DNA of 64,000 nucleotides from assembly GCA_026418055.1 (NCBI GenBank), contig JAOACB010000003.1:57354-121353 (forward strand). Direction: 5' to 3'. Below are positions 1 through 8,005 of this stretch, one piece after another. The notes beneath the pieces were generated by a model. That model was not told where the DNA came from and did no database searches. It worked only from the letters and a program-made list of their open reading frames with translations. Position 1 is the first letter of the stretch, and every line of letters begins with the position of its first letter. The position numbers were made by a program, and so were the translations under genes. Source of the stretch: Fimbriimonadales bacterium. GTDB taxonomy: Bacteria > Armatimonadota > Fimbriimonadia > Fimbriimonadales > Fimbriimonadaceae.

Positions 1-1
1 G

Positions 2-211
2 CTTCTGTTCGGATGGATCCTCGACCACGATCTGCGATCCCCAGCCCGCACCCTCCTGTACCTCGTGTACGTCTTCGCTGCGGGATGGGGCGTCGGCCTC
101 GGAATCCGCGACGTGCTGCGTTCGGCGAGGTTGCGATGGGAGCGCAACGCGGAGAGAATCCTCAGCAACGGATACGAGGCCTTTCGCCGCGAGACCGGCC
201 GATGGCTCTGA
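2..211 (+). CDS. C-terminal fragment of an unidentified membrane protein
   Basis: An open frame enters from the left edge and ends at TGA 209-211, leaving 69 residues. The visible part has a hydrophobic stretch (about residues 17-37, including TLLYLVYVFAAGWGVGLGI) followed by an Arg-rich tail (LRSARLRWERNAERIL). This looks like a last transmembrane helix with a cytoplasmic end. Third codon positions are strongly G/C, as in neighbouring genes, which supports it as coding. The family cannot be recognised from this piece. A hairpin terminator follows at 223-256. Confidence 0.55.
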   Translation, partial: LLFGWILDHDLRSPARTLLYLVYVFAAGWGVGLGIRDVLRSARLRWERNAERILSNGYEAFRRETGRWL

Positions 212-222
212 GCAAGAGGGAA

Positions 223-256
223 GAGGGCACCCCGCGGGCCAGGCGCAGGAGCCCTC
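223..256 (+). terminator. Hairpin terminator after the left-edge gene
   Basis: GAGGGC (223-228) pairs with GCCCTC (251-256) and is followed by GTTTCGG and then an AT-rich inverted repeat, ATAAT-GTTT-ATTAT (264-277). It sits between the left-edge gene and the convergent phosphatase gene. The loop is long (22 nt), so the call is moderate. Confidence 0.4.
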
Positions 257-289
257 GTTTCGGATAATGTTTATTATGTCGTTTTCAGC

Positions 290-1798
290 TCACGCCAGCC
301 AGTGCTCGCGCACGGCCCGACGCAACGCCTCTTTGCGCTTCCCCAGATGGCGCAGCATCTCCTCGCGGCTCATCTGCGGCGGGTTCTGGAACCGGATGCC
401 GTACAGCTCGAGCAACGCATCGAAGACGCTCGAGTTCTTCATCCAGCCTCGGGCGAACTGCCTCGATCCAGGGCCGAGCGCCAACAGCGGGACCCAGTCG
501 CTGGAGTGCGACGGGCCCGACCAACCGATGTGATAGTGATTGCCCAGCGCCATCGCGAGAGCCGAGGACGCTCCGCTGTAAAGGTCTACCTTTTGAAGGT
601 CGCTTGCGCGCCGCGCGGCCTTGGAAACCAGCTCGGCTTCCTCGGCGTTCAGACCGATTCCCAAGTGTTCTCGGACGGCCTCCCTCACGCTCTCCGGAGT
701 CGGTTGAGTTCCGACCTGGGCCAACAACGTCGTGAAGGAGGCCTTGGCTTCGGCGAGCTTCTCCAGGCCAGCCATGCTGTCGAAGTACTCGTCGCCGGCG
801 CCCATGAGGCCCGGGTTCGAATTGCCGTGGTCGGTCGTCACAACCACCAGCGTGTCGCCCCGCTGGTCGGCCCAGCCCACGATCGCCTCCAGAGCCTCGT
901 CGAAGGCCAGCTGGTCGTACAAGATTCCCGCGGGATCGTTGCTGTGCGCGGCGTGGTCGACCCTCGCCGCTTCGACCTGGAGAACGAATCCGTTGGGAGA
1001 ATCCTGCAACATCCCAATGGCTTTCAGAGCCATCTCCGCTAAGGACGGGACCGTGTCGCGCAGCTCCTTCCGATTGCGCCGGTCTACCTCGTACGGGACG
1101 TGGGAGCTCGAGAAGATGCCCAGGACCTTGCGACCCGGCCGCAGGGCGAGCATCGAGGCACGATCCCGCACAACCCGGTAGCCCGCTCGAGCGAACTCGG
1201 CGTACAGGTTCCTCTTGTCCGCCCTGGAGGAGCTGTTGAAGAAGCGGTCGCCGCCGCCGAGCAGAACATCCACTCCCAGCGACAGGTACTTCTCCGCGAT
1301 TTGCGCCTCCTCGTCCCTGGTGGGATGCGAGACTGCGAAGCCTGCCGGCGTTGCGTGGGTGATGGTGGCCGTCGTCACCAATCCGGTTGCCAGCTTCGCG
1401 CGATCCTTGAGCACCTCGTATAGGGGGATGAGCCTGGTGCCGTCAGGAAAGCAGTTCACCTGGCCGTTCACGATGCGTCGCCCGCTGCCCCATGCGCTGC
1501 TGGCCGCCGAAGAGTCCGTGACCAACGAGCTCAAGGAGCACGTCTCCTGAACGGTCTGCACGGATCTACCGTCTTGCAGCAGCCGGCGCCAGAACGACGG
1601 CCGACCATGCACCGTCGAGAGGAACTGATCGAGCATGGAGGGCACGCCCGCGCTCATGCCGTCCGACACGCAAAAGATCACGTTTCGCGGCCGTCCGCGG
1701 CTACCCTGCGAGCTTCCAAGCGCGACGCTCGGGAGGTACAGGGAAGCAAGCCCCGCAGCCCCGACGCCGAACACTTCCCGACGACTGAACTTCGCCAT
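290..1798 (-). CDS. Alkaline phosphatase (PhoA family), Tat-exported
   Basis: A 502-residue alkaline phosphatase superfamily enzyme that hydrolyses phosphate monoesters outside the cytoplasm. The N-terminus MAKFSRREVFGVGAAGLASL has the twin-arginine pattern, so export folded by Tat is expected. Motifs: DGM at 46-48 (metal Asp), TDSSAA at 94-99 (nucleophile Ser), then ARVDHAAHSNDP and VVTTDHGNSN, the later metal ligands. The frame stays open 42 codons upstream, but only this ATG gives a normal Tat signal. The ATG lies 6 nt after TTCAAT with no Shine-Dalgarno site, fitting the leaderless starts seen elsewhere here. It has its own start signal although it lies downstream of an oxidoreductase gene. 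Confidence 0.92.
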   Translation of the reverse strand: MAKFSRREVFGVGAAGLASLYLPSVALGSSQGSRGRPRNVIFCVSDGMSAGVPSMLDQFLSTVHGRPSFWRRLLQDGRSVQTVQETCSLSSLVTDSSAASSAWGSGRRIVNGQVNCFPDGTRLIPLYEVLKDRAKLATGLVTTATITHATPAGFAVSHPTRDEEAQIAEKYLSLGVDVLLGGGDRFFNSSSRADKRNLYAEFARAGYRVVRDRASMLALRPGRKVLGIFSSSHVPYEVDRRNRKELRDTVPSLAEMALKAIGMLQDSPNGFVLQVEAARVDHAAHSNDPAGILYDQLAFDEALEAIVGWADQRGDTLVVVTTDHGNSNPGLMGAGDEYFDSMAGLEKLAEAKASFTTLLAQVGTQPTPESVREAVREHLGIGLNAEEAELVSKAARRASDLQKVDLYSGASSALAMALGNHYHIGWSGPSHSSDWVPLLALGPGSRQFARGWMKNSSVFDALLELYGIRFQNPPQMSREEMLRHLGKRKEALRRAVREHWLA

Positions 1799-1889
1799 GC
1801 CAGGATTGAACCTCGTTTCGGGTCTCTCGCTTCGGACGCCTGGGCCGCGTGCGGCCTCTCCCGCTAACAACCCCTTAACAAAGGCGGGA

Positions 1890-1920
1890 AGGCCCCGCTT
1901 CCGACGCCGTGGCGGGGCCT
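1890..1920 (-). terminator. GC-rich hairpin between oxidoreductase and phosphatase genes
   Basis: AGGCCCCGC (1890-1898) pairs perfectly with GCGGGGCCT (1912-1920) around a 13-nt loop. It begins 22 nt after the stop of the minus-strand oxidoreductase gene. Only a weak T-rich stretch follows. Confidence 0.55.
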
Positions 1921-1942
1921 CCAAAGCGAAACAGACGGAGCG

Positions 1943-3016
1943 TCAGACGCTCACGTCGACCGGCTCTTCCCTTCCCGTCTCGCTGCTCTTGTAGATCGCG
2001 TCGAAGATCGCGTTGAGGATCAGTCCGTGCTCGCCCGGCACCGGGGAGGGCTTCCCTTCCAAGATCGCCTTGAGGAACGCCTCCACCTCGCCTTGGCCGC
2101 CGTTGAGGTGCGGGATGTTCTTCGGCTCGAGGTCGAACAGCTGCTTGTTCTCCTCGGTGAAGATCCGCACGTGGTTGCCCCAGGGCGAGACGAGCGCACC
2201 CGACTTCGTGCCGAAGAGCTGGGTTTGGAACGGATCACCCTCGATGTTCGCCATGAACGAGCTCTCGAGCGTGACCACGGCGCCGTTCTCGAACCGGATC
2301 AAGCCGACGGCGAAGTCCTCCACGGTGAACTTGGCGCGGTCGTAGTCGCCCATGTTGTTGGTCAGCGCCGGATTCTTACCGAGGTAGTCCCACGTCTTTC
2401 CCGACGCACTGACAGGCTTCGGATACCCCATGAAGAAGAGCGTGTAGTCGAGGATGTGGACGCCGATGTCGATGAGCGGACCGCCCCCCTGCTGCTCCTT
2501 GTCGATGAACACCCCCCAGCCGGGAACGCCTCTGCGCCGCAACGCCCAGGCCCTCGCGTAGTAGATGTCGCCCATCTTGCCCGCGTCGATGTAGTCCTTC
2601 AGAAACTTCGCAGGACCGTTGAAACGGTTCGGGAGAGCTACCATCAGGATCTTCCCGGTCTCACGGGCGGCCCGGCACATCGCTCTAGCCTCGTCGCCGT
2701 TCATCGCGAGGGGCTTCTCGCACAGCACGTGCTTGCCCGCCTTCAGAGCGTCGATGGTCGGCTGCTTGTGCCACTTGTTCGGAGTAGTGATGCTGACCGC
2801 ATCGATCTCCTTGTTGGCGAGCAGATCGCGATAGTCGTCCGTGACCATCTTGATGCCGTACTTCTCCGCGCAGGACTTCGCCACTTCGAGCCGCACGTCG
2901 CAGACGGCCACCATTTCGCAAAGCTCCGAGAAATGGGCGTAGGCGGGCATGTGCAAGCCCTGCGCGATTCCGCCCGAACCGATCAAGCCGATCTTGAGTT
3001 TCTTCATGGCATCCAC
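1943..3016 (-). CDS. Gfo/Idh/MocA family NAD(P)-dependent oxidoreductase
   Basis: A 357-residue sugar or inositol-type dehydrogenase. The Rossmann motif GLIGSGGIAQGLH is at the N-terminus, and the family signature GKHVLCEKPLAMN (EKP, catalytic Lys region) follows about 100 residues in. The C-terminal alpha/beta domain contains GGGPLIDIGVHILDYTLF with the usual D-x-G-x-H arrangement. The substrate cannot be read from sequence. Two ATG codons three codons apart (3016 and 3007) are both possible starts; the second begins MKKLKIGLIG, which is more typical. A TAATCT hexamer (3042-3047) may be the -10. Two further members of this superfamily are in the window (52258 and 61189). Confidence 0.9.
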   Translation of the reverse strand: MDAMKKLKIGLIGSGGIAQGLHMPAYAHFSELCEMVAVCDVRLEVAKSCAEKYGIKMVTDDYRDLLANKEIDAVSITTPNKWHKQPTIDALKAGKHVLCEKPLAMNGDEARAMCRAARETGKILMVALPNRFNGPAKFLKDYIDAGKMGDIYYARAWALRRRGVPGWGVFIDKEQQGGGPLIDIGVHILDYTLFFMGYPKPVSASGKTWDYLGKNPALTNNMGDYDRAKFTVEDFAVGLIRFENGAVVTLESSFMANIEGDPFQTQLFGTKSGALVSPWGNHVRIFTEENKQLFDLEPKNIPHLNGGQGEVEAFLKAILEGKPSPVPGEHGLILNAIFDAIYKSSETGREEPVDVSV

Positions 3017-3059
3017 CAGGCGGCTCTCCCGCCGCTCCGCGCTAGATTACCGAGTAACT

Positions 3060-3797
3060 TCAGGAGGCTGCTTCTTCGGTTCCGTCCCGCGGCTGGCGCA
3101 CTGCCAGCACGGAACCCACGATGGCGATCGCGAACAGACCGCCCCAGAAGACCCCCTCGTTGAGATGGGGCGACCATGCTCCCGGTGCAAGCTGGCCGAC
3201 GGCCTTCTCCCATGCGTGCAAGCCGAGCTTGACGCCGATCCAACCAACGATCGCGTAAGCGACGTGATCCAACTTCGGGTAGCGCTCCAGCAACTGAACG
3301 AACAGACCCGCGGCGAACCGGAGCAACACGATGCCAAGAACCGCCCCAAGGTAGACGACCCAGATCTTCGACTCGTCCACGCCCCGACCCGGCCGAGCGA
3401 TGAAGCCGATGCCCGCGAGCACGCTGTCCAATGCGAAGGCGATGTCGGTCAGCTCCACCGACACCACCGTCGGCCAGAAGCCTGCCTTCCTCTGCGGCAG
3501 GGAATACGAATGGGCGACTCCTCGGAAGTGGCGGTACGGCAGATACAGTAGGTACAGCGCCCCCACCGCCTGCAGCCACCACTGGCGAAGGACCACCGCC
3601 GCGAACAGGATGGCGAGCAACCGGAACACGAACGCCCCGGCGAGGCCGTACAACAGGGCCTTGCGTTGCTGGGACTTCGGAAGGTGCTTGACCAGTATGG
3701 CCAGCACCAACGCGTTGTCGGCCGAGAGCAAACCCTCGAGAAGTACGAGAAACCCGATGCTGAGCAGGTCGCTGGGCTGGAAGGTCTGGCCGAACAT
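3060..3797 (-). CDS. TerC family integral membrane protein
   Basis: A 245-residue polytopic membrane protein of the TerC/Alx family, linked in other bacteria to manganese efflux or tellurite resistance. It has the family motif LEGLLSADNALVLAILV near the N-terminus and a second acidic motif, VELTDIAFALDSVLAGIG, in the middle. The conserved Asp residues within helices are the expected metal-binding positions. About seven hydrophobic helices are visible. The ATG at 3797 is chosen over a TTG 21 nt upstream because it gives MFGQTFQPSDLLS. It ends 43 nt upstream of the next minus-strand gene and could be co-transcribed with it. Confidence 0.9.
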   Translation of the reverse strand: MFGQTFQPSDLLSIGFLVLLEGLLSADNALVLAILVKHLPKSQQRKALLYGLAGAFVFRLLAILFAAVVLRQWWLQAVGALYLLYLPYRHFRGVAHSYSLPQRKAGFWPTVVSVELTDIAFALDSVLAGIGFIARPGRGVDESKIWVVYLGAVLGIVLLRFAAGLFVQLLERYPKLDHVAYAIVGWIGVKLGLHAWEKAVGQLAPGAWSPHLNEGVFWGGLFAIAIVGSVLAVRQPRDGTEEAAS

Positions 3798-3912
3798 GAG
3801 TGAACAAAGGGGCACCAAGCCCTTCGGGCTGGGAAGGCAATCCTAATTCTGCCATAATCTTTGGTGCAACCTCTGCGCCTGCAGAGGTCCCCTTCCCTGC
3901 TGGAGTTGGACT

Positions 3913-4179
3913 ATGCCGACGTACGTCTATGAGTGCTCGTCTTGCAGCAAGGTCTTCGAAGTCGAACAGCGCATCACGGAAGACCCCCTGACGACCTGCG
4001 CCTGCGGCGGAGAGGGCACGGTCAAGCGACTCATCCAACCGACCGCGGTACTGTTCAAGGGTCCGGGGTTCCACATCAACGACTATGCGTCGAAGCCGTC
4101 GCATGCCGACAAATCGGCCGCCTGCCCCGCTGCCAACGGCAACGGCGAGACGTGTGCGAACTGCCCCAGCGCCGAGTGA
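3913..4179 (+). CDS. FmdB family zinc-ribbon protein
   Basis: An 88-residue small regulatory-type protein. It opens with the family signature MPTYVYECSSCSKVFEVEQ. Cysteines 8, 11, 29 and 31 (C-x2-C and C-x-C) should form a zinc ribbon. The segment LFKGPGFHINDY is also typical of FmdB proteins. The C-terminus adds extra Cys pairs (AACPAANGNGETCANCP) of unknown use. A CATAAT hexamer at 3853-3858 could be its -10 element. Function in the family is poorly known; the original member is linked to formamidase regulation. Confidence 0.9.
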   Translation: MPTYVYECSSCSKVFEVEQRITEDPLTTCACGGEGTVKRLIQPTAVLFKGPGFHINDYASKPSHADKSAACPAANGNGETCANCPSAE

Positions 4180-4182
4180 CGC

Positions 4183-5235
4183 TCAGCGGGCTGTGAGACC
4201 GGCCTCGTAGGCGCGCAGCTCGTCCAGCGAGGCCGGCACCTTGATCGCTCCTTCCGCGATCCTCTTCTCCATCTCCGAGACCTTCTGTAGAACGGCGCTG
4301 CCGATCTTGTCTTTGGTGTAGGTGAATGGCGAGAGACCGACGCCTTTCGCCTTCAGGTCGTACACCTTGGAGCCTGCGGTGAAGTTGCCCGCCACCGCGT
4401 CGGAGATGGTCTGGAACACGGCTTCGTCGACGCGCTTGATCATCGACGTCAGCACGAATCCCGGCGCCAGCGCATCCTGATCCGAGTCCACACCGATGGC
4501 GTACTTGCCGCGCTGCTTCGCGGCGTCGATGACGCCTTGCCCAGCGCGTCCGGCTGCGTGATAGACGATGTCGGCTCCCTGACCGAACAGCGTGGCCGCG
4601 GCTGTCTTGGCGAGATCCACGTTGTCCCAGCTTCCGATGTATTTGGCGGGCAGGATCGTCACCGCGGGATCAGCGGTCCTCGCCCCGGCCGCGTAGCCGG
4701 CGAAGAACTTCTTGATGAGGTCGAGCTCCATGCCTCCCACGAAGCCGATCTTCTTCGTACGAGTCACGAGACCGGCGAGGTAGCCCGCCAGAAAGCTGCC
4801 CTCCTCCTCCTTGAAGAGCAACGATCGCACGTTCGGCAGGTCGACCGATGCGTCCACGATCGCGAACTTCGTGTCGGGGTAGTTCGGCGCAACCTTCTCG
4901 AGCGCCGTCTTCATGTTGATGCCGATGGCGAACACCAGCTGGCAACCCCGATCCGCGACAGCGGTCAAGTTCGCCTCATAGTCCTTCTCGCTCTTGCTCT
5001 CGACGGCTTGCTCCTGAACGCCGAGCTCCCGGACCGCCCTCTCGATGCCGGCCCAAGCGCTGTCGTTGAACGACTTGTCTCCCCTGCCGCCGGAGTCGAA
5101 CACGATCCCAACCTTGATGGGCGGCTTGTTCCCAGAACGGCCAGGACCCTCGGCCTTCTGCTCCGAAGAGCCGCAACCCGTCAACAACCACGCCAAGCTG
5201 GCCACCACGCCGAGACAAGTTAGAGCCTTCCTCAT
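4183..5235 (-). CDS. BMP family ABC transporter substrate-binding lipoprotein
   Basis: A 350-residue periplasmic lipoprotein of the Bmp/PnrA (TmpC) family, whose members bind purine nucleosides for ABC import. The signal peptide ends in the lipobox LLTGC, with Cys21 as the lipidated residue. Family features include VGIVFDSGGRGDKSFNDSAW near the N-terminus, a central YLAGLVTRTKKIGFVGG and the later GQGVIDAAKQRGKYAIGVDSDQ. No permease or ATPase gene lies nearby, so partners must be elsewhere. The ATG at 5235 gives the signal peptide; a CATAAT hexamer at 5271-5276 is the likely -10. It converges on fmdB with 3 nt between stops. Confidence 0.9.
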   Translation of the reverse strand: MRKALTCLGVVASLAWLLTGCGSSEQKAEGPGRSGNKPPIKVGIVFDSGGRGDKSFNDSAWAGIERAVRELGVQEQAVESKSEKDYEANLTAVADRGCQLVFAIGINMKTALEKVAPNYPDTKFAIVDASVDLPNVRSLLFKEEEGSFLAGYLAGLVTRTKKIGFVGGMELDLIKKFFAGYAAGARTADPAVTILPAKYIGSWDNVDLAKTAAATLFGQGADIVYHAAGRAGQGVIDAAKQRGKYAIGVDSDQDALAPGFVLTSMIKRVDEAVFQTISDAVAGNFTAGSKVYDLKAKGVGLSPFTYTKDKIGSAVLQKVSEMEKRIAEGAIKVPASLDELRAYEAGLTAR

Positions 5236-5318
5236 GTTCGCGCCTGCGCCCAAGGGTAAACTGCACCATTATGCCCCATCCGCCGACTCGGCGAGGTCGG
5301 GCTGTCGGATTCCCACCG

Positions 5319-5879
5319 ATGATCACCGTCAATCTGAACAAGATGGAAAGCGCCTTGGAACAGGTGCGCAAGGCGTTTCCGAACCTTCGTCCGACCGACG
5401 TCGCGCATCTGACGAGCGCCATCGTGCTGGCCGGCCGGCATGCGCGCGCGCGGTACAACGACCGCGAGTACATCTGGCCGGACGATGTCGAAGAGCTGGC
5501 CGGCGAGCTCGTGCGAGAGCTCTTGGACGCCCATGGAGAGGATCTGAGCCAGACGAAGAAGAGCGCTTCGACCGACGAAGAGCCGATCAAAGTCCAGCTC
5601 GATCTCGTTCCGAACGTCGATGCCGCCGCGAAACAGCTGGAAGGCCGCGACGATCTGTTGGCACTGCTGAGCGACGCTCTGCAGGAGGGTCTCGAGTTCA
5701 ACTTCCAGTCTCACGACGTCGGCTGGCAGTGGGCCCTCGACCACGTGAATTGGAGGACCATCAGCGGAGGTCAGATCTCGCGCAAGGTCCGCATCCGCAC
5801 GCTGTTCAGCGGGGGAGCGAGCGGCGTCGAGATGGGATCGGTCTCGACGCGGCAACGTGCCTCGAAAAAGTCCAAATAG
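5319..5879 (+). CDS. Conserved-looking hypothetical protein; N-terminus resembles an AAA/MoxR lid domain
   Basis: A 186-residue cytoplasmic protein that I do not recognise. Residues 1-70 are helical, with ARYNDREYIWPDDVEELAGE, similar in pattern to the C-terminal lid of MoxR or magnesium-chelatase ATPases (...GRDYVTPDDV...). No P-loop is present, so it would be a stand-alone lid-like domain; that resemblance is only an inference. The rest is acidic and then beta-rich (VGWQWALDHVNWRTISGGQ). An alternative start at 5271 lies 8 nt after TAAACT and could be leaderless, but it adds an unlikely Pro/Arg-rich extension. It ends just before a strong hairpin at 5904. Confidence 0.65.
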   Translation: MITVNLNKMESALEQVRKAFPNLRPTDVAHLTSAIVLAGRHARARYNDREYIWPDDVEELAGELVRELLDAHGEDLSQTKKSASTDEEPIKVQLDLVPNVDAAAKQLEGRDDLLALLSDALQEGLEFNFQSHDVGWQWALDHVNWRTISGGQISRKVRIRTLFSGGASGVEMGSVSTRQRASKKSK

Positions 5880-5903
5880 GGCAACGCTCGCGTCGCGTCG
5901 ATC

Positions 5904-5929
5904 GGGGGAGGTGGTCCGCCACCTCCCCC
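5904..5929. terminator. Bidirectional terminator: perfect 11-bp stem, 4-nt loop
   Basis: GGGGGAGGTGG (5904-5914) pairs perfectly with CCACCTCCCCC (5919-5929) around the loop TCCG. It lies between the convergent hypothetical gene and transketolase and can serve both. T-runs are weak on both sides. Confidence 0.75.
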
Positions 5930-5954
5930 ATTCGACTTCCACGGGCCTCGCACC

Positions 5955-7946
5955 CTAGTCTCTCGCGTCGAAGACTTCCTTGGCTACGCGTGCCACGTTC
6001 TCAGGCGTGATGCCGAGTTCGGCGAGGACCCTCGGCCCGGGCGCCGAGGCCCCAAACCGGTCGATCCCGACCACCGCGTCGGCATACTTGTACCAACCGA
6101 GCGTCGCCCCGGCCTCCACAGCCACGGCAGGCACGTTGGAAGGCAGGACGTGCTCTCGGTACGCCTGCGATTGTCGCTCGAACAGATGCACGCTGGGCAT
6201 GCTGACCACCCTCGTCGCGATGCCCCAGGATTCCAAGATCTTCTGGGCCTCCAGCGCGACCGATACCTCGCTGCCCGAAGCAAGGATGACAAGGCGCGCG
6301 GCGCCGCTCGCGGGCTCGTTCAGGATGTATCCTCCCTTCTCCGCGGGGTGGCTGGCCACCGTGGCCGGGGTTACGGTCGGAACCGCCTGACGGGTCAAAG
6401 CCAGCACGCACGGGGTCTCCCTGGACTCCAGGGCAACCTTCCAGCACGCCGAGGTCTCGTTACCGTCGGCCGGCCGCATCACGTTCAGGTTCGGAATGGC
6501 GCGAAGGCTCGCTAGATGTTCGATCGGCTGGTGGGTCGGTCCATCCTCTCCAACGCCCACCGAGTCGTGGGTGAACACGAACACGGTCGGGCATCGCATC
6601 AACGCCGCAAGGCGGATGGACGGGCGGCAGTAGTCGCTGAACACCAGGAACGTCCCCCCGAAGGCCCGCACTCCGCCGTGAAGGTTCATTCCGTTGAGAA
6701 TCGCCGCCATCGCGTGCTCCCGCACACCGAAGGCGATGTTCCGACCATCGGGCGTCTCCGCCTGCAGCAGCTCATGTCCCGTCAGGTCCGTCATCACGCT
6801 CTCCCCGAGGTCGGCGGTTCCACCGATGAGGTTCGGAAAGTGCGGCGCGATGGCGTTCAACACCTTTCCGCTGGCCACCCGCGTCGCGACCTTCTCCTCG
6901 AAGACGGGCAGGACTTTCCGCCAATCGCAGGGAATCTCGCCCGAGAGGCTTGCCTCCAGCTCGGCCGACTCGGAGGGGTACTCGCGGGCATACCGGTCCC
7001 ACAGACCGTGCCACTGCCTGTTCCGCTCCGCGCCCCTTTTGCCCAGATCGGCGAAGTGGCGGTAGACGGATTCAGGAACTGCGAAAGGCTCTTCGGACAG
7101 TCCGAGCTGCCTCTTCGCCAGGACCACCTCCTCCGGACCCAACGGGGCTCCGTGGGCCTTGTTCTTCCCCGCCTTGTTCGGGCTGCCGTAGCCAATGACG
7201 GTCTTGCACCGAATCAGCGACGGCTTGCCCGTCTCCGCCTTCGCCGCTTCGATCGCCGCCGAGACCGCCTCGACGTCCAGCCCGTCGACTTCAATCACGT
7301 GCCAACCCAAAGCCAGGAAACGGCCCGTCACGTCCTCCGTGAACGTTCGGGAAGTGGGACCGTCGATCGTAATGCCGTTGTCGTCGTAGAGGCAGATCAG
7401 CTTGCCGAGCTTCTGGTGTCCCGCGAACGAGGCGGCCTCGTTGGAGACTCCTTCCATCAGGTCGCCGTCCGAGCAAAGGACGTACGTGTGATGGTCCACG
7501 ACCGGCAGGCCGGGACGGTTGTACCGCGCGGCAAGGTAGCGCTCCGCGAGCGCGAAGCCCACGGCGGTGGAGATGCCCTGTCCCAAGGGACCGGTGGCCA
7601 TCTCCACACCGGGCGTCAGGTGGTTCTCCGGGTGGCCAGGAGTCTTGCTTCCCCACTGCCGGAAGTTCCGGATCTCATCGAGCGAAAGATCGTAGCCGCT
7701 CAGGTGCAGAAGCGCGTACAGCAGCATCGACCCGTGACCGGCGGAGAGAATGAAGCGATCCCGGTCGAACCAGCAGGGGTCGGAGGGGTCGTGCTTCAGG
7801 TGCCTCGACCACAGAGCGTATGCGAACGCGGCCGCTCCCATGGGCATGCCCGGATGACCCGAATTGGCCTTCTGCACGGCATCCATCGCCAAGCCACGGA
7901 TCGCGTTCACGCACAAGAGATCCATGTCCGTCTTGTCTTTCGCCAC
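5955..7946 (-). CDS. tkt: Transketolase
   Basis: A 663-residue thiamine-diphosphate enzyme of the pentose phosphate and Calvin pathways. It moves two-carbon units between ketose donors and aldose acceptors. Length and motifs match: [11 protein letters not shown] at 29-39 with His31, SAGHGS near 68-73, the TPP/Mg motif SDGDLMEG at 159-166, and the C-terminal REHAM and [15 protein letters not shown] segments. The start is GTG at 7946, lying 6 nt after TAGCAT (7953-7958) with no Shine-Dalgarno site, so a leaderless mRNA is likely. It is divergent from the next gene by only about 60 nt. Confidence 0.96.
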   Translation of the reverse strand: MAKDKTDMDLLCVNAIRGLAMDAVQKANSGHPGMPMGAAAFAYALWSRHLKHDPSDPCWFDRDRFILSAGHGSMLLYALLHLSGYDLSLDEIRNFRQWGSKTPGHPENHLTPGVEMATGPLGQGISTAVGFALAERYLAARYNRPGLPVVDHHTYVLCSDGDLMEGVSNEAASFAGHQKLGKLICLYDDNGITIDGPTSRTFTEDVTGRFLALGWHVIEVDGLDVEAVSAAIEAAKAETGKPSLIRCKTVIGYGSPNKAGKNKAHGAPLGPEEVVLAKRQLGLSEEPFAVPESVYRHFADLGKRGAERNRQWHGLWDRYAREYPSESAELEASLSGEIPCDWRKVLPVFEEKVATRVASGKVLNAIAPHFPNLIGGTADLGESVMTDLTGHELLQAETPDGRNIAFGVREHAMAAILNGMNLHGGVRAFGGTFLVFSDYCRPSIRLAALMRCPTVFVFTHDSVGVGEDGPTHQPIEHLASLRAIPNLNVMRPADGNETSACWKVALESRETPCVLALTRQAVPTVTPATVASHPAEKGGYILNEPASGAARLVILASGSEVSVALEAQKILESWGIATRVVSMPSVHLFERQSQAYREHVLPSNVPAVAVEAGATLGWYKYADAVVGIDRFGASAPGPRVLAELGITPENVARVAKEVFDARD

Positions 7947-7952
7947 GAAGCC

Positions 7953-7958
7953 ATGCTA
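7953..7958 (-). promoter_or_regulatory. -10 element TAGCAT placed for a leaderless tkt mRNA
   Basis: TAGCAT is followed by six bases and then the GTG start of tkt. With transcription starting about 7 nt after the hexamer, the first transcribed base would be the start codon. Confidence 0.6.
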
Positions 7959-8005
7959 CCTGACCGCCTGTGCAGCGAACCTGCGGCAAGGGTAGGCTCC
8001 GCGTC

